NCBI RefSeq assembly: GCF_003335215.1
Contig: NZ_QPGB01000007.1
Span: 1-64,000 of the forward strand
Reading direction: 5' to 3'
Length of the DNA stretch: 64,000 nucleotides
Source of the DNA: Parvibium lacunae
GTDB lineage: Bacteria > Pseudomonadota > Gammaproteobacteria > Burkholderiales > Burkholderiaceae_D
The position numbers and the translations under genes are program-made. Position 1 is the stretch's first letter, and every line of letters begins with the position of its first letter. The notes under the pieces were generated by a model that saw nothing but the letters and a program-made list of their open reading frames with translations, had not been told where the DNA came from and did no database searches. Positions 25,240 through 35,770 of this stretch are shown here, in pieces.

Positions 25240-25632
25240 TTAAGCACCGACCGGCGTGCATAGTTCGATTAAGGTACCTTCTGGTCCCCGTAGATATCCC
25301 ACCATCTGCCCCCAGGGTTTTAGCTCTGGCGACGTCACAACATAAGCGCCCGCTTGAACCGCTTTCGCATAAGCAGCATCGATATCCTCAGTCACAAACG
25401 CGATTTCGATCCCAAACGGGTCTTGATTGAGATTGACCTGCTGATATTTACCGGCCAGATTCATCTCGCCCATTGCAAAACTTGCAAACGCCAGCGTGGT
25501 TTCCCCCGTTGCCAATTCACCATATTCTTTAGATTCATGTAAAAAGCGAATCTCAAAACCAAAGGCTTGTTGGTAAAAATGAAGCGTGGCCTCAACATCG
25601 CCGACATAGATAATGGTGTAGCCAAATTTCAT
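25240..25632 (-). CDS. VOC-superfamily (glyoxalase-like) protein
   Basis: A 130-residue single-domain vicinal oxygen chelate protein with paired beta-alpha-beta units: FGYTIIYVGDVEATLHFYQQ opening and VGYLRGPEGTLIELCTP ending. The end contributes the Glu commonly used as metal ligand. The family includes glyoxalase I, dioxygenases and drug-binding proteins; substrate cannot be predicted. It has its own short transcription unit before dcd's 3' end. Confidence 0.82.
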   Translation of the reverse strand: MKFGYTIIYVGDVEATLHFYQQAFGFEIRFLHESKEYGELATGETTLAFASFAMGEMNLAGKYQQVNLNQDPFGIEIAFVTEDIDAAYAKAVQAGAYVVTSPELKPWGQMVGYLRGPEGTLIELCTPVGA

Positions 25633-25844
25633 GGTGTACCTTTCTGATTCAAACTGGATTATGTGGCGCGATGCAAGGCAACCAAGGGCGCGCAGGCACT
25701 CCGTTCTTACGTGTAATCATAATCAAACCCCCAGTACGCAGGGGGGCATGACGCATACCCGTCAGTCTCTATCAATCAGCTAATCACTCTATTTCAGATC
25801 CTGTACCTTAGTCAGGAAGCAAAACTAATCCTTACAATGAGCAA

Positions 25845-26411
25845 TCAGGTTTTTGGTAAGGTCACCCCGCGCTGACCTTGGTATTTGCCGCCGCGATCTT
25901 TATAAGATGTTTCACACAATTCATCCGACTCGAAGAACAGCACTTGCGCACAGCCCTCGCCCGCATAGATTTTCGCGGGCAGTGGCGTGGTGTTCGAAAA
26001 CTCCAACGTCACATAGCCTTCCCACTCTGGTTCAAACGGCGTTACATTGACGATGATGCCGCAGCGTGCGTAGGTGCTTTTGCCCAAACACACGGTGAGG
26101 ACACTGCGTGGAATGCGGAAGTATTCAACCGTGCGGGCCAGCGCAAACGAATTGGGCGGAATAATGCAGACATCGCCGGTGAAATCAACAAAGGATTTTT
26201 CGTCGAAGTTCTTAGGATCAACAATCGTGCTGTTGATATTGGTAAAAATTTTGAATTCGTTGGCGCAGCGAATATCGTAGCCATAGCTGGAGGTGCCATA
26301 CGACACGATTTTTTCACCATTCGCGTAGCGAATCTGGCCAGGCTCAAACGGCTCAATCATGCCGTGTTCTTCGGCCATTCGACGAATCCATTTGTCTGAT
26401 TTAATGCTCAT
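25845..26411 (-). CDS. dcd: dCTP deaminase
   Basis: The 188-residue trimeric enzyme converts dCTP to dUTP for thymidylate synthesis. Conserved pieces are [20 protein letters not shown] at the start, [37 protein letters not shown], and the active-site strand [20 protein letters not shown] with its catalytic Glu. Length is normal. The 212 bp between it and the VOC gene hold no gene. Confidence 0.96.
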   Translation of the reverse strand: MSIKSDKWIRRMAEEHGMIEPFEPGQIRYANGEKIVSYGTSSYGYDIRCANEFKIFTNINSTIVDPKNFDEKSFVDFTGDVCIIPPNSFALARTVEYFRIPRSVLTVCLGKSTYARCGIIVNVTPFEPEWEGYVTLEFSNTTPLPAKIYAGEGCAQVLFFESDELCETSYKDRGGKYQGQRGVTLPKT

Positions 26412-26564
26412 AAGTCAATATCCGATTAGGCTGCGCAAAGTGCGAAACCCGCATTATGACTGAAACTCACCCCAAATTCGACCACCCGCGCTTCCCAACC
26501 AAATACTCGCTAGCACCCAACGCCCCGATTATCTTGAGCAGAAGCCCGCCGAAGCGCCCATGAC

Positions 26565-26591
26565 AAAAAGGCTAGTTTCCTAGCCTTTTTG
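26565..26591. terminator. Terminator downstream of metE
   Basis: AAAAAGGCTAG and CTAGCCTTTTT form a symmetric hairpin with A-tract and T-tract, so it can end transcription from either side; the metE transcript (minus) reaches it 65 bp after its stop. Confidence 0.8.
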
Positions 26592-26655
26592 CACTTATTT
26601 TTGCCTGTCCATGAGCACCCATAAGGGCATGCATCAATGCTAAAGTCATGCCTAA

Positions 26656-28983
26656 TCAAAAGCTTGGCGATGTCTCAAGAGATGGCGCGCTTTTGACTTG
26701 ACCCTGCCAGCGGGTACGCAACTGCTGGCACGCTGCCACCATGTTTTGCAAAGCCGGGGCCACTTCTTCCCAACGCCGGGTTTTCAGGCCGCAATCGGGG
26801 TTGACCCACAAGCGCTCAGCTGGAATAACCTGCACCGCTTTTTCCAATAAGTTCACCATTTCGTCTACCTGCGGCACTCGTGGCGAATGAATGTCATACA
26901 CCCCTGGGCCGATTTCATTCGGGTAAGCAAAGTCGCCAAAGCCACGCAGCAATTCCATGTCGGAACGCGAGGTTTCAATCGTAATCACATCGGCATCCAA
27001 CGCGGCAATCGCAGGCAAAATATCATTAAACTCGGAATAGCACATATGCGTATGAATTTGCGTTTCATCCCGTACCCCACAGGCACTCAGCTTAAAGGCT
27101 TCGACCGCCCAATTTAAATAGTCTTGCCAAACGCTTTGTTTGAGCGGCAGGCCTTCACGGAAAGCCGGTTCATCGATCTGAATCACGGCAATCCCCGCCT
27201 TCTCCAAATCCACCACCTCATCCCGAATCGCGAGGGCAATCTGTTTGGCCGTGGCACTGCGCGGCTGATCATCGCGCACAAACGACCATTGCAACATCGT
27301 CACCGGGCCAGTCAGCATGCCCTTCATCGGCTTGCTGGTCAGGCTTTGTGCATACGCAGTCCAGCTGACCGTCATCGCTTCGGGGCGATACACATCACCG
27401 TAAATAATCGGAGGCTTCACGCAGCGCGAGCCGTAGCTCTGTACCCAGCCGTATTCCGTAAAGGCATAGCCCCAGAGTTGTTCCCCAAAATATTCCACCA
27501 TGTCATTGCGTTCGGCTTCGCCGTGTACCAGTACATCTAAACCATAGCGCTCTTGCTGGGCCACCGCCTCGGCAATTTCGGCGCGCATCGCGTGCAGATA
27601 ATCAAGCTGTGAGAGCTGACCTTGTTTATTCGCTTTACGTGCTTGCCGAATCGCCGCTGTTTGCGGGAAAGAACCAATGGTGGTCGTGGGGAAAAGCGGC
27701 AAGTTCAAACGTGCCTGTTGCTGCGCTTGACGTTGCGCATAAGGTTGAGCACGTTCGGCATCGCTCGCGCTGACCTGTGCTAAACGCTGAGCGACCAATG
27801 GGTTATGAATTCGTGCCGAATGCGCACGCTCGGCCCGCGCTTGGCTTGCTGCCGCTAAAAAGCGTTGATCAACCTCACCCTTGATAGCATTGCGCAAGAA
27901 GGCGAGCTCTTCCAGCTTTTGTTGGCCGAAGGCCAGCCAGCTTTTGAGCGTGGCATCCAACTTGTGTTCACTCGCCAAATCCACCGGCACATGTAATAAG
28001 GAACAGCTTGAGCCTAACCATAGATGCTTGCGTGCCTTCGCCCAGTCTTGCACTTTCGTCAAGATATTGGCCACATCTTGCCGCCAAATATTGCGGCCAT
28101 CCACCACCCCTAGAGACAACACTTTATCTTGCGGCCACTGCGCAAACACTTGCGCTACTTGCTGGGGCGCGCGCACCGCATCCACATGCAAACCCGCCAC
28201 AGGTAAACGGGCCAATGCAGGCAAGTTTTCGACTGTTTCAAAGTAGGTGGTGAGCAATAAAGGTACCGGGCTGGATTGCAGCGCGGCATAGGCCGCTTCA
28301 ACCTGCGGCAAGCGCGCTTTGGATTCTTCCAGCACCAAATACGGTTCATCTATTTGCACCCAGCTCACGCCCACCTCTTGCAGGCATACCAATAGTTTTT
28401 TGTACTGCGCAAGCAAAGCAGGCAATAAAGTCCAGCGGTCAAAATCGGCCGATTTTTCTTTACCCAAGGCCAGCAAACTCACTGGCCCCAATAGCACGAG
28501 CTTGATGGGCGTGGCGTATTGCTGCGCCTCCGCCACCTGCGCCAATAGCCGCTCGGCATGCAAACCAAACTGGGTATTCACCGACCATTCCGGCACAATA
28601 TAGTGGTAGTTGGTGTCAAACCACTTGGTCATTTCCATGGCGAACTGCTCGGTATTGCCGCGTGCATATTGGAAATAGGTTTTTAAATCCAGCTGCGCCG
28701 GGTGAAACCCAAACCGCCCCGGCAGCGCGCCGAACAGCGCGCAGGTCTGCAACACATGGTCGTACCAGGCAAAATCGCCCACCGTTAAAAAATCCAGACC
28801 CGCCGCTTTTTGGCGCTGCCAGTTATCGGCACGAATCGCTGCGCCGACGGCTTCCAATTCTTCTGCGCCAATTTCTCCGCGCCAAAATTGCTCCATTGCA
28901 AATTTCAATTCACGCTGCGCACCAATGCGGGCGGCACCCAGCACATGGGCTTTCACATTCGTGAGTGCTTGAAGTTGTGTCAT
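26656..28983 (-). CDS. metE: Cobalamin-independent methionine synthase
   Basis: MetE transfers the methyl group of 5-methyltetrahydropteroyl-triglutamate to homocysteine. The 775-residue protein has the two barrel halves of the family; the C-terminal half carries [16 protein letters not shown] and the zinc site [13 protein letters not shown] (His and Cys) with the final Cys in [12 protein letters not shown] use the ATG at 28983, since GGAG lies 8 nt before it; the frame is open 12 nt further. It is divergent from metR, its usual activator. I see no B12 riboswitch upstream. Confidence 0.96.
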   Translation of the reverse strand: MTQLQALTNVKAHVLGAARIGAQRELKFAMEQFWRGEIGAEELEAVGAAIRADNWQRQKAAGLDFLTVGDFAWYDHVLQTCALFGALPGRFGFHPAQLDLKTYFQYARGNTEQFAMEMTKWFDTNYHYIVPEWSVNTQFGLHAERLLAQVAEAQQYATPIKLVLLGPVSLLALGKEKSADFDRWTLLPALLAQYKKLLVCLQEVGVSWVQIDEPYLVLEESKARLPQVEAAYAALQSSPVPLLLTTYFETVENLPALARLPVAGLHVDAVRAPQQVAQVFAQWPQDKVLSLGVVDGRNIWRQDVANILTKVQDWAKARKHLWLGSSCSLLHVPVDLASEHKLDATLKSWLAFGQQKLEELAFLRNAIKGEVDQRFLAAASQARAERAHSARIHNPLVAQRLAQVSASDAERAQPYAQRQAQQQARLNLPLFPTTTIGSFPQTAAIRQARKANKQGQLSQLDYLHAMRAEIAEAVAQQERYGLDVLVHGEAERNDMVEYFGEQLWGYAFTEYGWVQSYGSRCVKPPIIYGDVYRPEAMTVSWTAYAQSLTSKPMKGMLTGPVTMLQWSFVRDDQPRSATAKQIALAIRDEVVDLEKAGIAVIQIDEPAFREGLPLKQSVWQDYLNWAVEAFKLSACGVRDETQIHTHMCYSEFNDILPAIAALDADVITIETSRSDMELLRGFGDFAYPNEIGPGVYDIHSPRVPQVDEMVNLLEKAVQVIPAERLWVNPDCGLKTRRWEEVAPALQNMVAACQQLRTRWQGQVKSAPSLETSPSF

Positions 28984-29076
28984 GTTTGGCTCCATATTTC
29001 TTTAGATAGTGCAGTCTGAGCCAAACTAGATTATTATTCAAACGATAAATTTTCAGATTTATTATTAATTTTATTC
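28984..29076. promoter_or_regulatory. metE-metR divergent control region
   Basis: 93 AT-rich bp between the two starts. TTCAAACGATAAATTTTCA near 29037 resembles paired TTCA half-sites for MetR (consensus TGAA-N5-TTCA type) but with the wrong orientation or spacing, so the operator is not assigned. Confidence 0.35.
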
Positions 29077-30000
29077 ATGATAAAAACCCCACTCGAACTC
29101 CGCCACCTGCTCACGCTAAACGCTTTAGCGCAAGTGGGCACGCTCTCTAAAGCCGCAGAGATGCTGCATGTGACGCAATCCGCTCTTTCGCATCAGCTCA
29201 TGGCGCTTGAGGCGCATTACGGGGGCGAGCTATTCGTGCGCAAGTCCAATCCCCTGCGCTGGACGCCGATTGGCGAACGGCTATTGGCGCTAGCCCAGAC
29301 CGTACTCCCTACCGTGCAGGCTGCTGAACGCGATATTGTCAGGCTCCATCAACCCAATGTCGGGCCGCTGCGGATTGCCGTGGAATGTCATACTTGTTTT
29401 GATTGGCTGATGCCCGCCATGGATGCGTATCGGCAGGACTGGCCGGAAGTCGAACTCGATATTGTGTCGGGCTTTCATGCCGACCCCGTGGGCCTGCTGG
29501 ATAACCACAGTGCTGACTTTGCGATTTTGACCGAAGCGCAGGACGACCCCAGCATCGTACAAGTGCCTTTATTTCGCTATGAAGTGGTAGCCGTACTCGC
29601 GAATGATCACCCCTTGGGGAAAAAAGCCATTTTGCAAGCCAGTGATTTTGCTAAGGACACGCTGATTACCTACCCCGTGCCGGAAAGCATGCTGGATATT
29701 TATCGCCAGCTCTTGCAGCCTGCAGGCATCGCGCCCGCCAAGCGCACCGCGCAACTCACGGTGGCACTGCTGCAGCTCGTCGCCAGTCGGCGTGGCATTG
29801 CCGCCCTGCCCGCTTGGGCCGTCGAAAGCTACGTACAAAAGCAATATATTCAAACGCGGCGCATCACTAAGAAAGGTTTATACGCCACCCTGTATGTCGC
29901 CATTCGGCAAGCCGATGCTGAGAAAGCCTACCTACAAGCCTTTGCCGAATTGCTCAAACAAAACTGCGTCAAAGAACTGATCGGGATTGAGTTGCTCTAG
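29077..30000 (+). CDS. metR: LysR-type regulator MetR
   Basis: A 307-residue LysR-family regulator that activates metE in response to homocysteine. The helix-turn-helix is at residues 18-37 (GTLSKAAEMLHVTQSALSHQ), after the MetR-like opening LELRHLLTLNALAQVG. The effector domain includes GPLRIAVECHTCFDWLMPAM, the MetR-typical ECHTCFDWL motif. Divergent arrangement with metE makes the assignment firm. Confidence 0.94.
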   Translation: MIKTPLELRHLLTLNALAQVGTLSKAAEMLHVTQSALSHQLMALEAHYGGELFVRKSNPLRWTPIGERLLALAQTVLPTVQAAERDIVRLHQPNVGPLRIAVECHTCFDWLMPAMDAYRQDWPEVELDIVSGFHADPVGLLDNHSADFAILTEAQDDPSIVQVPLFRYEVVAVLANDHPLGKKAILQASDFAKDTLITYPVPESMLDIYRQLLQPAGIAPAKRTAQLTVALLQLVASRRGIAALPAWAVESYVQKQYIQTRRITKKGLYATLYVAIRQADAEKAYLQAFAELLKQNCVKELIGIELL

Positions 30001-30008
30001 CCAGCCAT

Positions 30009-30542
30009 TCAGGCTGTGGGTAACAAATAGCGGCGCACCGCTGCATAAGCCGGATCATTAGGCATATGCACGGCAATCTGTGTGGCGTGTGTCCAGGGAT
30101 AACTGAGCTGGGTGGCCCATGCCAAAATGGGCGCAAGCAGCACGGGTGGCAAGACTTCCATATGCTTAATCACAATTATTAAGCGCTGCACCCCCACTCG
30201 TTCCGCATCGGCTACCCACTCGTATTCACCACAACCAATTCGGGCCTCACCCGTCGCTTTGTCCGACATCACCACCAGCCATTGGCAGCGATAGTTGGCT
30301 TCATGCGCTTGAGGCCGCTCCCCCACGCAAAAGGTATACACGTTTTCGTATTTCGTTCCAAAATCCCGCACCAGTACTTGGGTAATCGCGGCTTCCCCTA
30401 GGCTCTGGGCCGGGAAGCTAATTATTCCCGTTTGCACATCCATTTGTAATTCAGCATCCGGCAAAAAAGCTTGCGCCATCAAATGAGGGCGATTGTGATC
30501 TTTCGCGGCGATATAGGTTTCAATCCAGTTGGCTAGGGCCAT
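30009..30542 (-). CDS. SnoaL/NTF2-like protein of unknown function
   Basis: The 177-residue protein opens MALANWIETYIAAKDHNRPH and continues with alternating strands ending in VQRLIIVIKHMEVLPP, in keeping with an NTF2/SnoaL alpha+beta cone. No signal peptide. The C-terminal 45 residues are an extra Trp/Ala-rich segment beyond the core. Its stop lies 9 bp from that of metR (convergent). The fold call is by pattern only and the function is unknown. Confidence 0.6.
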   Translation of the reverse strand: MALANWIETYIAAKDHNRPHLMAQAFLPDAELQMDVQTGIISFPAQSLGEAAITQVLVRDFGTKYENVYTFCVGERPQAHEANYRCQWLVVMSDKATGEARIGCGEYEWVADAERVGVQRLIIVIKHMEVLPPVLLAPILAWATQLSYPWTHATQIAVHMPNDPAYAAVRRYLLPTA

Positions 30543-30694
30543 CGGTCACGTCCTTGGTCTGGCAAATCATGGTTCACACTGTGGCTTCGGATGAGATAGA
30601 GTATGTGGCTTGCCAGCACGCCTGTCCAATCGGATTTTTCAGTAGTAGCAATCAGAAAAAGTGGAGGATGGCTACTGATCAAGCGTACGCAGAA

Positions 30695-30713
30695 CCTAAG
30701 GACATGCCTTAGG
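30695..30713. terminator. Small hairpin at the mrp stop codon
   Basis: CCTAAGG-ACATG-CCTTAGG, perfect 7-bp arms covering the stop codon of the mrp gene. No T-run follows on the minus strand, so its role as terminator is uncertain. Confidence 0.35.
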
Positions 30714-31803
30714 TATTCTGCACTTTAATGGTCGGGAATTTGAGCGAATGGTCTTGCGCTTTGTCCGCAATCTGCACCGCCACTTTGCGGGCAATTTGGC
30801 CATACACCAAGCTGGCGGGGCTGTTGGGATCGGCCACCACAGTGGGTTTGCCGGAATCCGTTTGTTCGCGAATTTGGCTATCCAGCGGCAGTGCGCCGAG
30901 GTAAGACACTTGGTACTGCTCGGCCATGCGCTGCCCACCGCCCGTGCCGAAGATGTGTTCGCCATGCCCGCACTGCGAACAAATGTGCAGCGCCATGTTT
31001 TCCACTACCCCTAAAATCGGAATGCCCACTTTCTGGAACATATTGACGCCACGGCGGCCATCCAGGAGTGCAATTTCTTGCGGGGTGGTGACAATCACCG
31101 CCCCCGTCACCGGCACTTTTTGCGCCAACGTTAGTTGAATATCACCGGTACCGGGGGGCATATCAATCACCAGATAATCCAGGTCTTGCCAAGCGGTTTG
31201 CTGAAGTAATTGCAACAGTGCGCCGGTGACCATTGGCCCGCGCCAGGCCACGGCTTGCTCGGTGTCAATCAAGCAACCAATCGACGCCATTTGCAAACCA
31301 TGCGCCATAATGGGGGTGATGGTTTGGTCTTCGTTCGCTTCATGCCGCTGCCCTTGCACCCCCAGCATCAACGGTTGGGATGGGCCGTAGATGTCGGCAT
31401 CCAGCACGCCCACCCGCGCGCCTTCTGCGGCCAGCGCTAGAGCCAAGTTAACGGCGGTGGTGCTTTTGCCCACCCCACCTTTGCCCGAAGCCACGGCAAT
31501 GATATTGCGGACATTCGGCAAAGTTTTAATCCCTGCTTGCACACTGTGGGCCACGATTTTCCAGCTTAGATCAAGCTGCACCCCTGTGACTCCCGGCACC
31601 GCCCGCACAGCGTTTTCCAGCAAGGTGCGCAGTCCGCTGAGTTGCGATTGTGCGGGGTAGCCGAGCTGAATAGTGAGATGGGCTTGGCCCTGCTCAACTG
31701 TGAGTTGTTTGAGCGCCTTGCTGCTGACGAAATCTTTACCCATATTGGGGTCGATCAATTGGCTTAACGCTGTGGTAATGGTTTGAACGAGGTCGTTTTT
31801 CAT
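30709..31803 (-). CDS. apbC: Iron-sulfur cluster carrier ATPase Mrp/ApbC
   Basis: A P-loop protein of the MinD/Mrp family that binds and delivers 4Fe-4S clusters. The 364-residue form has an N-terminal DUF59-like domain (ALSQLIDPNMGKDFVSSKAL), the deviant Walker A VASGKGGVGKSTTAVNLALA near residue 100, DADIYGPSQPLMLG, and the conserved CxxC in HICSQCGHGEHIFG that holds the cluster. I start at ATG 31803; the frame is open to 31860. Divergent from metG, a common arrangement in betaproteobacteria. Confidence 0.93.
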   Translation of the reverse strand: MKNDLVQTITTALSQLIDPNMGKDFVSSKALKQLTVEQGQAHLTIQLGYPAQSQLSGLRTLLENAVRAVPGVTGVQLDLSWKIVAHSVQAGIKTLPNVRNIIAVASGKGGVGKSTTAVNLALALAAEGARVGVLDADIYGPSQPLMLGVQGQRHEANEDQTITPIMAHGLQMASIGCLIDTEQAVAWRGPMVTGALLQLLQQTAWQDLDYLVIDMPPGTGDIQLTLAQKVPVTGAVIVTTPQEIALLDGRRGVNMFQKVGIPILGVVENMALHICSQCGHGEHIFGTGGGQRMAEQYQVSYLGALPLDSQIREQTDSGKPTVVADPNSPASLVYGQIARKVAVQIADKAQDHSLKFPTIKVQNT

Positions 31804-31937
31804 TGCAAAAGGGCTGAAGAGGGGGATTGAATGCCCTAAGTCTAATCTAAAGCATTGCAAAATCTACATAAAGCACCCAAATAAAACCCGTAAAACCCCA
31901 GTAAAATCAAGGTTTTAGTTTTTACTGTCTGAATCTC

Positions 31938-34079
31938 ATGTCACAGCCGCACGCCGCTCCCACTCATGCCACGTCACCGCGCCAAATTTTGGTGACCTCT
32001 GCCCTACCCTATGCGAATGGTGCTATTCACCTTGGTCATCTGGTTGAATATATTCAAACCGATATTTGGGTTCGGTTTCAGCGCATGCGCGGGCATGAGG
32101 TGCATTATGTAGGCGCTGACGATACCCACGGCACACCGATTATGTTACGCGCGGAAAAAGAAGGGCTAACACCCCAAGCCTTGATCGCGCGCGTGTGGCA
32201 AGAACACAAACGTGACTTTGATAACTTTCATGTCTCGTTTGACAACTATTACTCCACCGATTCCGAAGAAAACCGTGAACTGGCCAGCGAATTCTATCTT
32301 GCACTCAAAGCCGCAGGGTTGATTGAAGTCCGCTCGATTGAGCAGTATTACGATCCGGTCAAAGAAATGTTTTTGCCAGATCGCTTCATCAAAGGCGAAT
32401 GCCCCAAGTGCGGCGCAAAAGACCAGTATGGCGATAACTGCGAGGTGTGTGGCGCGACGTATCAACCCACCGACCTCAAGAACCCCTATTCAGTGGTATC
32501 GGGCGCTGCGCCAGTGCGTAAGCATTCTGATCATCACTTCTTTAAACTCTCCGACCCGCGCTGCGAAAACTTCCTACGTGGCTGGGTGAAAGGCTTGGCC
32601 CAACCCGAAGCGGCCAACAAAATGGCGGAATGGCTGGGTCAGCCCGGCGAAGCCAAGTTGGCCGACTGGGATATTTCACGCGATGCGCCCTACTTTGGTT
32701 TTGAAATTCCAGAAGCCCCAGGCAAATACTTTTATGTGTGGCTGGACGCGCCGGTGGGTTACTACGCCAGCTTCAAAAACCTCGCCACTCGACTGGGTTT
32801 GAATACCGATGGATGGATTAAAGCCGGCAGCCAAACCGAGCAATACCACTTCATTGGTAAAGATATTCTTTACTTCCACGCCTTGTTCTGGCCCGCGATG
32901 TTGGAATTTTCTGGCCACCGCGCACCCACCAATGTGTTTGCACATGGTTTCTTAACCGTCGATGGCGCGAAGATGAGTAAATCGCGCGGCACCTTCATCA
33001 CCGCACAAAGTTACATTGATCAGGGCCTGAACCCCGAATGGCTGCGCTACTACTTCGCCGCCAAACTGAATAGCACGATGGAAGACATCGACCTCAACTT
33101 TGAAGATTTTGTAGCGCGTGTGAATAGCGATTTGGTGGGCAAGTACATCAACATCGCCAGCCGTGCGGCGGGGTTCGTGCACAAACACTTTGATGGCAAA
33201 CTCACACAACTACAGCAAGGAACATTGAGTGTGAATGGTCAGTTTATTGAAACAATTGAGCACGTGCTAATTCAGGACATTCTTGAGGAGGCCGAATACA
33301 TTAAAACGCATTATGAAAGTCGGCGTTTTAATATGGCTATTTCAAGCATCATGAGACTTGCTGACGCAATCAATAAATACTGGGATGAAAACGAGCCTTG
33401 GAAAAAAGCAAAAAATTTGTCAGAAGAAGGTTCTATTCTTCACGAGGTTTGTACAACTACGATAGAAGCATTTCGGTTGATTTCTATTTTACTCAGCCCT
33501 GTGCTTCCAAAAATCACCGAACAAGTCTCAAAATTCCTTAATGTTAAGAATTTCACATGGGCTGATCTCAACAGCCATTTATCAGGATCGCATCAAATCA
33601 ATCCTTACAGCCACCTCATGACCCGTGTAGAAAGCAAACAGATCGAAGCGCTGGTAGAAGCCAATAAACAAAGCTTGGCGGAAACGCCAGCCGCAGTGAC
33701 TGCGCCCGCTATCGAACCAAAGATCGAACCCATTGCGGATGAAATCGGGATCGATGATTTCGGCAAAGTGGATTTGCGCATTGCCAAAATTGTGAATGCC
33801 GAGCATGTGGAAGGTGCAGCTAAACTACTGCGCCTGACGCTGGACATTGGCGAAGGCAAAACCCGCAACGTGTTCTCCGGCATTAAATCGGCTTACAAAC
33901 CCGAAGACCTCGTCGGTAAATACACGGTGATGATTGCCAACCTCGCCCCACGCAAAATGAAGTTTGGTTTAAGCGAAGGCATGGTCTTAGCCGCCAGCGC
34001 TGCGGATGAAAAAGCCAATCCCAGCATTTATCTGCTAGAACCGCATAGCGGCGCGCAGCCGGGGATGCGGATTCGCTAA
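31938..34079 (+). CDS. metG: Methionyl-tRNA synthetase
   Basis: The 713-residue class I enzyme charges tRNA-Met. HIGH appears as HLGH in [16 protein letters not shown]; the zinc knuckle is [24 protein letters not shown] is KMSKSRGTF. The C-terminal domain from about residue 600 ([20 protein letters not shown]) is the dimerising tRNA-binding domain. Codons about 425-555 (33.21-33.60 kb) are much more AT-rich than the rest, though the frame is intact and the sequence still fits the anticodon-binding helical bundle, suggesting past recombination. It ends 1 bp before the next gene. Confidence 0.96.
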   Translation: MSQPHAAPTHATSPRQILVTSALPYANGAIHLGHLVEYIQTDIWVRFQRMRGHEVHYVGADDTHGTPIMLRAEKEGLTPQALIARVWQEHKRDFDNFHVSFDNYYSTDSEENRELASEFYLALKAAGLIEVRSIEQYYDPVKEMFLPDRFIKGECPKCGAKDQYGDNCEVCGATYQPTDLKNPYSVVSGAAPVRKHSDHHFFKLSDPRCENFLRGWVKGLAQPEAANKMAEWLGQPGEAKLADWDISRDAPYFGFEIPEAPGKYFYVWLDAPVGYYASFKNLATRLGLNTDGWIKAGSQTEQYHFIGKDILYFHALFWPAMLEFSGHRAPTNVFAHGFLTVDGAKMSKSRGTFITAQSYIDQGLNPEWLRYYFAAKLNSTMEDIDLNFEDFVARVNSDLVGKYINIASRAAGFVHKHFDGKLTQLQQGTLSVNGQFIETIEHVLIQDILEEAEYIKTHYESRRFNMAISSIMRLADAINKYWDENEPWKKAKNLSEEGSILHEVCTTTIEAFRLISILLSPVLPKITEQVSKFLNVKNFTWADLNSHLSGSHQINPYSHLMTRVESKQIEALVEANKQSLAETPAAVTAPAIEPKIEPIADEIGIDDFGKVDLRIAKIVNAEHVEGAAKLLRLTLDIGEGKTRNVFSGIKSAYKPEDLVGKYTVMIANLAPRKMKFGLSEGMVLAASAADEKANPSIYLLEPHSGAQPGMRIR

Positions 34080-34080
34080 C

Positions 34081-35766
34081 GTGATACCCGGCTTCCACCC
34101 TCGCCTATTCGATAGCCTACGCGGCTACAATCGCAGCCGCTTACTGCAAGATGTGAGCGCAGGCTTAACGGTAGGCGTGGTGGCCTTACCCCTAGCGATG
34201 GCCTTTGCGATAGCCAGTGGTGTCAAACCCGAAAATGGGATTTTTACCGCCATCATCGCCGGTTTCCTCATCTCCGCGTTGGGCGGCAGCAAAGTGCAAA
34301 TTGGTGGCCCGGCCGGGGCGTTTATTGTCATCATCTACGGCATTATTGAGCGTTATGGCTTAGCGAATTTGCTTATCTGCACCATCATGGCGGGCGTGCT
34401 GCTGTTTGCGATGGGCCTGTTCAAGTTGGGCAATTTAATCCGCTTTATTCCGGTACCGATTGTGATTGGCTTTACCAACGGCATTGCGGTATTGATTGCG
34501 CTCTCGCAGATCAAAGATTTTTTTGGTTTGCCCATTAACACCATGCCCGCTGATTTCTTTGCCAAGCTGCGGGTACTGGCCGAACATGGCCTCGCGGCGG
34601 ATCTCCCCACGCTGAGTATTGGCTTGGCGAGTTTGCTACTGGTGATTGTGTGGCCGAAGAGCTACCGTCCTCAAGACGCGAATTACAAACGCTGGCTGAC
34701 CAAAGTACCCGGCACGATTGTGGCGCTCGTTTTGGCGACTCTGTTTGTGGCGAGTAGCGGTCTAGAAGTAGAAACCATTGGTCAGCGTTTTGGTGGCATT
34801 CCACAAGCACTACCCAGTTTTGCCCTGCCCCACTTTTCTTGGGGTTTAGTGAAACAACTGGTCGCCCCCACGCTGACGATTGCCTTGCTCTGTGCAATTG
34901 AATCCCTACTCTGTGCGCGGGTGGCAGACAATTTAATTAACGCTTCTCACAAAGATCGGCACGACCCCAATCAGGAATTGATGGCGCAAGGTGTGGCGAA
35001 CTTTATTGCCCCCTTCTTCGGCGGCATTCCGGCCACGGGGACGATTGCTCGCACCGTCACCAATGTGCGCTCAGGTGCTACCTCACCGATTGCAGGCATT
35101 GTGCATGCGCTCACGCTGTTACTCATCATTTTGCTGGCCGCCCCGTTGGCTTACGATGTGCCACTGGCGACGCTAGCCGCGATTTTGCTCTACGTAGCGT
35201 GGAACATGGGTGAGTGGCGCGAGTTTGTCCGGCTGCGTAAGTTCTCGTTGCCGTATGGCACCGTTTTGGTCAGCACCTTTTTACTCACGGTGATTTTTGA
35301 TCTCACCGTGGCCGTAGAAGTCGGTTTAGTCTTGGCCAGTTTGTTTTTTATTTACCGAGTTTCCAACCTCACCACGATTGAACGCGTGACGCTGAGCGAG
35401 AGCGATGCCAATGCCGTCTCACAAGATATGGTGGCGGTCTATCGCGTATACGGTTCGCTGTTTTTTGGCGCAGTAACCAAGCTAGAAAATTTATTCGCGC
35501 CCCACAGCACGCTGCCCAAGGTGGTGATTCTCGATTTGCACCAAACCATTTCTATCGACACCACCGGTTTAGAAGCCTTGGCGGGCTTGCATCACCAACT
35601 GCATGCGCAAGGCGCTCACTTGGTGTTATGTGGACTGAATAAACAACCGGGTTCGATTATTCGACGCGGGGGCTTGGTACAAGAAATAGGGCCTGACCAT
35701 GTGTGTGTGACGTTAGAAGAAGCCTATGGATTAGCGCACACGTTGGTCGATCGGGGCCGCCCATAA
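34081..35766 (+). CDS. SulP-family anion permease with STAS domain
   Basis: A 561-residue SLC26/SulP transporter with about 10-12 membrane segments (for example VSAGLTVGVVALPLAMAFAI, the first repeat) and a C-terminal STAS domain (VVILDLHQTISIDTTGLEAL). The family imports sulfate, bicarbonate or dicarboxylates, usually with H+ or Na+. With cys genes in this region, sulfate is a candidate, but it is 10 kb from them and bicarbonate is equally possible. It starts with GTG at 34081 directly behind metG. Confidence 0.9.
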   Translation: MIPGFHPRLFDSLRGYNRSRLLQDVSAGLTVGVVALPLAMAFAIASGVKPENGIFTAIIAGFLISALGGSKVQIGGPAGAFIVIIYGIIERYGLANLLICTIMAGVLLFAMGLFKLGNLIRFIPVPIVIGFTNGIAVLIALSQIKDFFGLPINTMPADFFAKLRVLAEHGLAADLPTLSIGLASLLLVIVWPKSYRPQDANYKRWLTKVPGTIVALVLATLFVASSGLEVETIGQRFGGIPQALPSFALPHFSWGLVKQLVAPTLTIALLCAIESLLCARVADNLINASHKDRHDPNQELMAQGVANFIAPFFGGIPATGTIARTVTNVRSGATSPIAGIVHALTLLLIILLAAPLAYDVPLATLAAILLYVAWNMGEWREFVRLRKFSLPYGTVLVSTFLLTVIFDLTVAVEVGLVLASLFFIYRVSNLTTIERVTLSESDANAVSQDMVAVYRVYGSLFFGAVTKLENLFAPHSTLPKVVILDLHQTISIDTTGLEALAGLHHQLHAQGAHLVLCGLNKQPGSIIRRGGLVQEIGPDHVCVTLEEAYGLAHTLVDRGRP

Positions 35767-35770
35767 ACCC

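Noticed and set aside
28984-29076. Cobalamin or SAM riboswitch before metE
   Set aside because: The 93-bp leader is too short and lacks the conserved boxes; MetR is encoded next to it.
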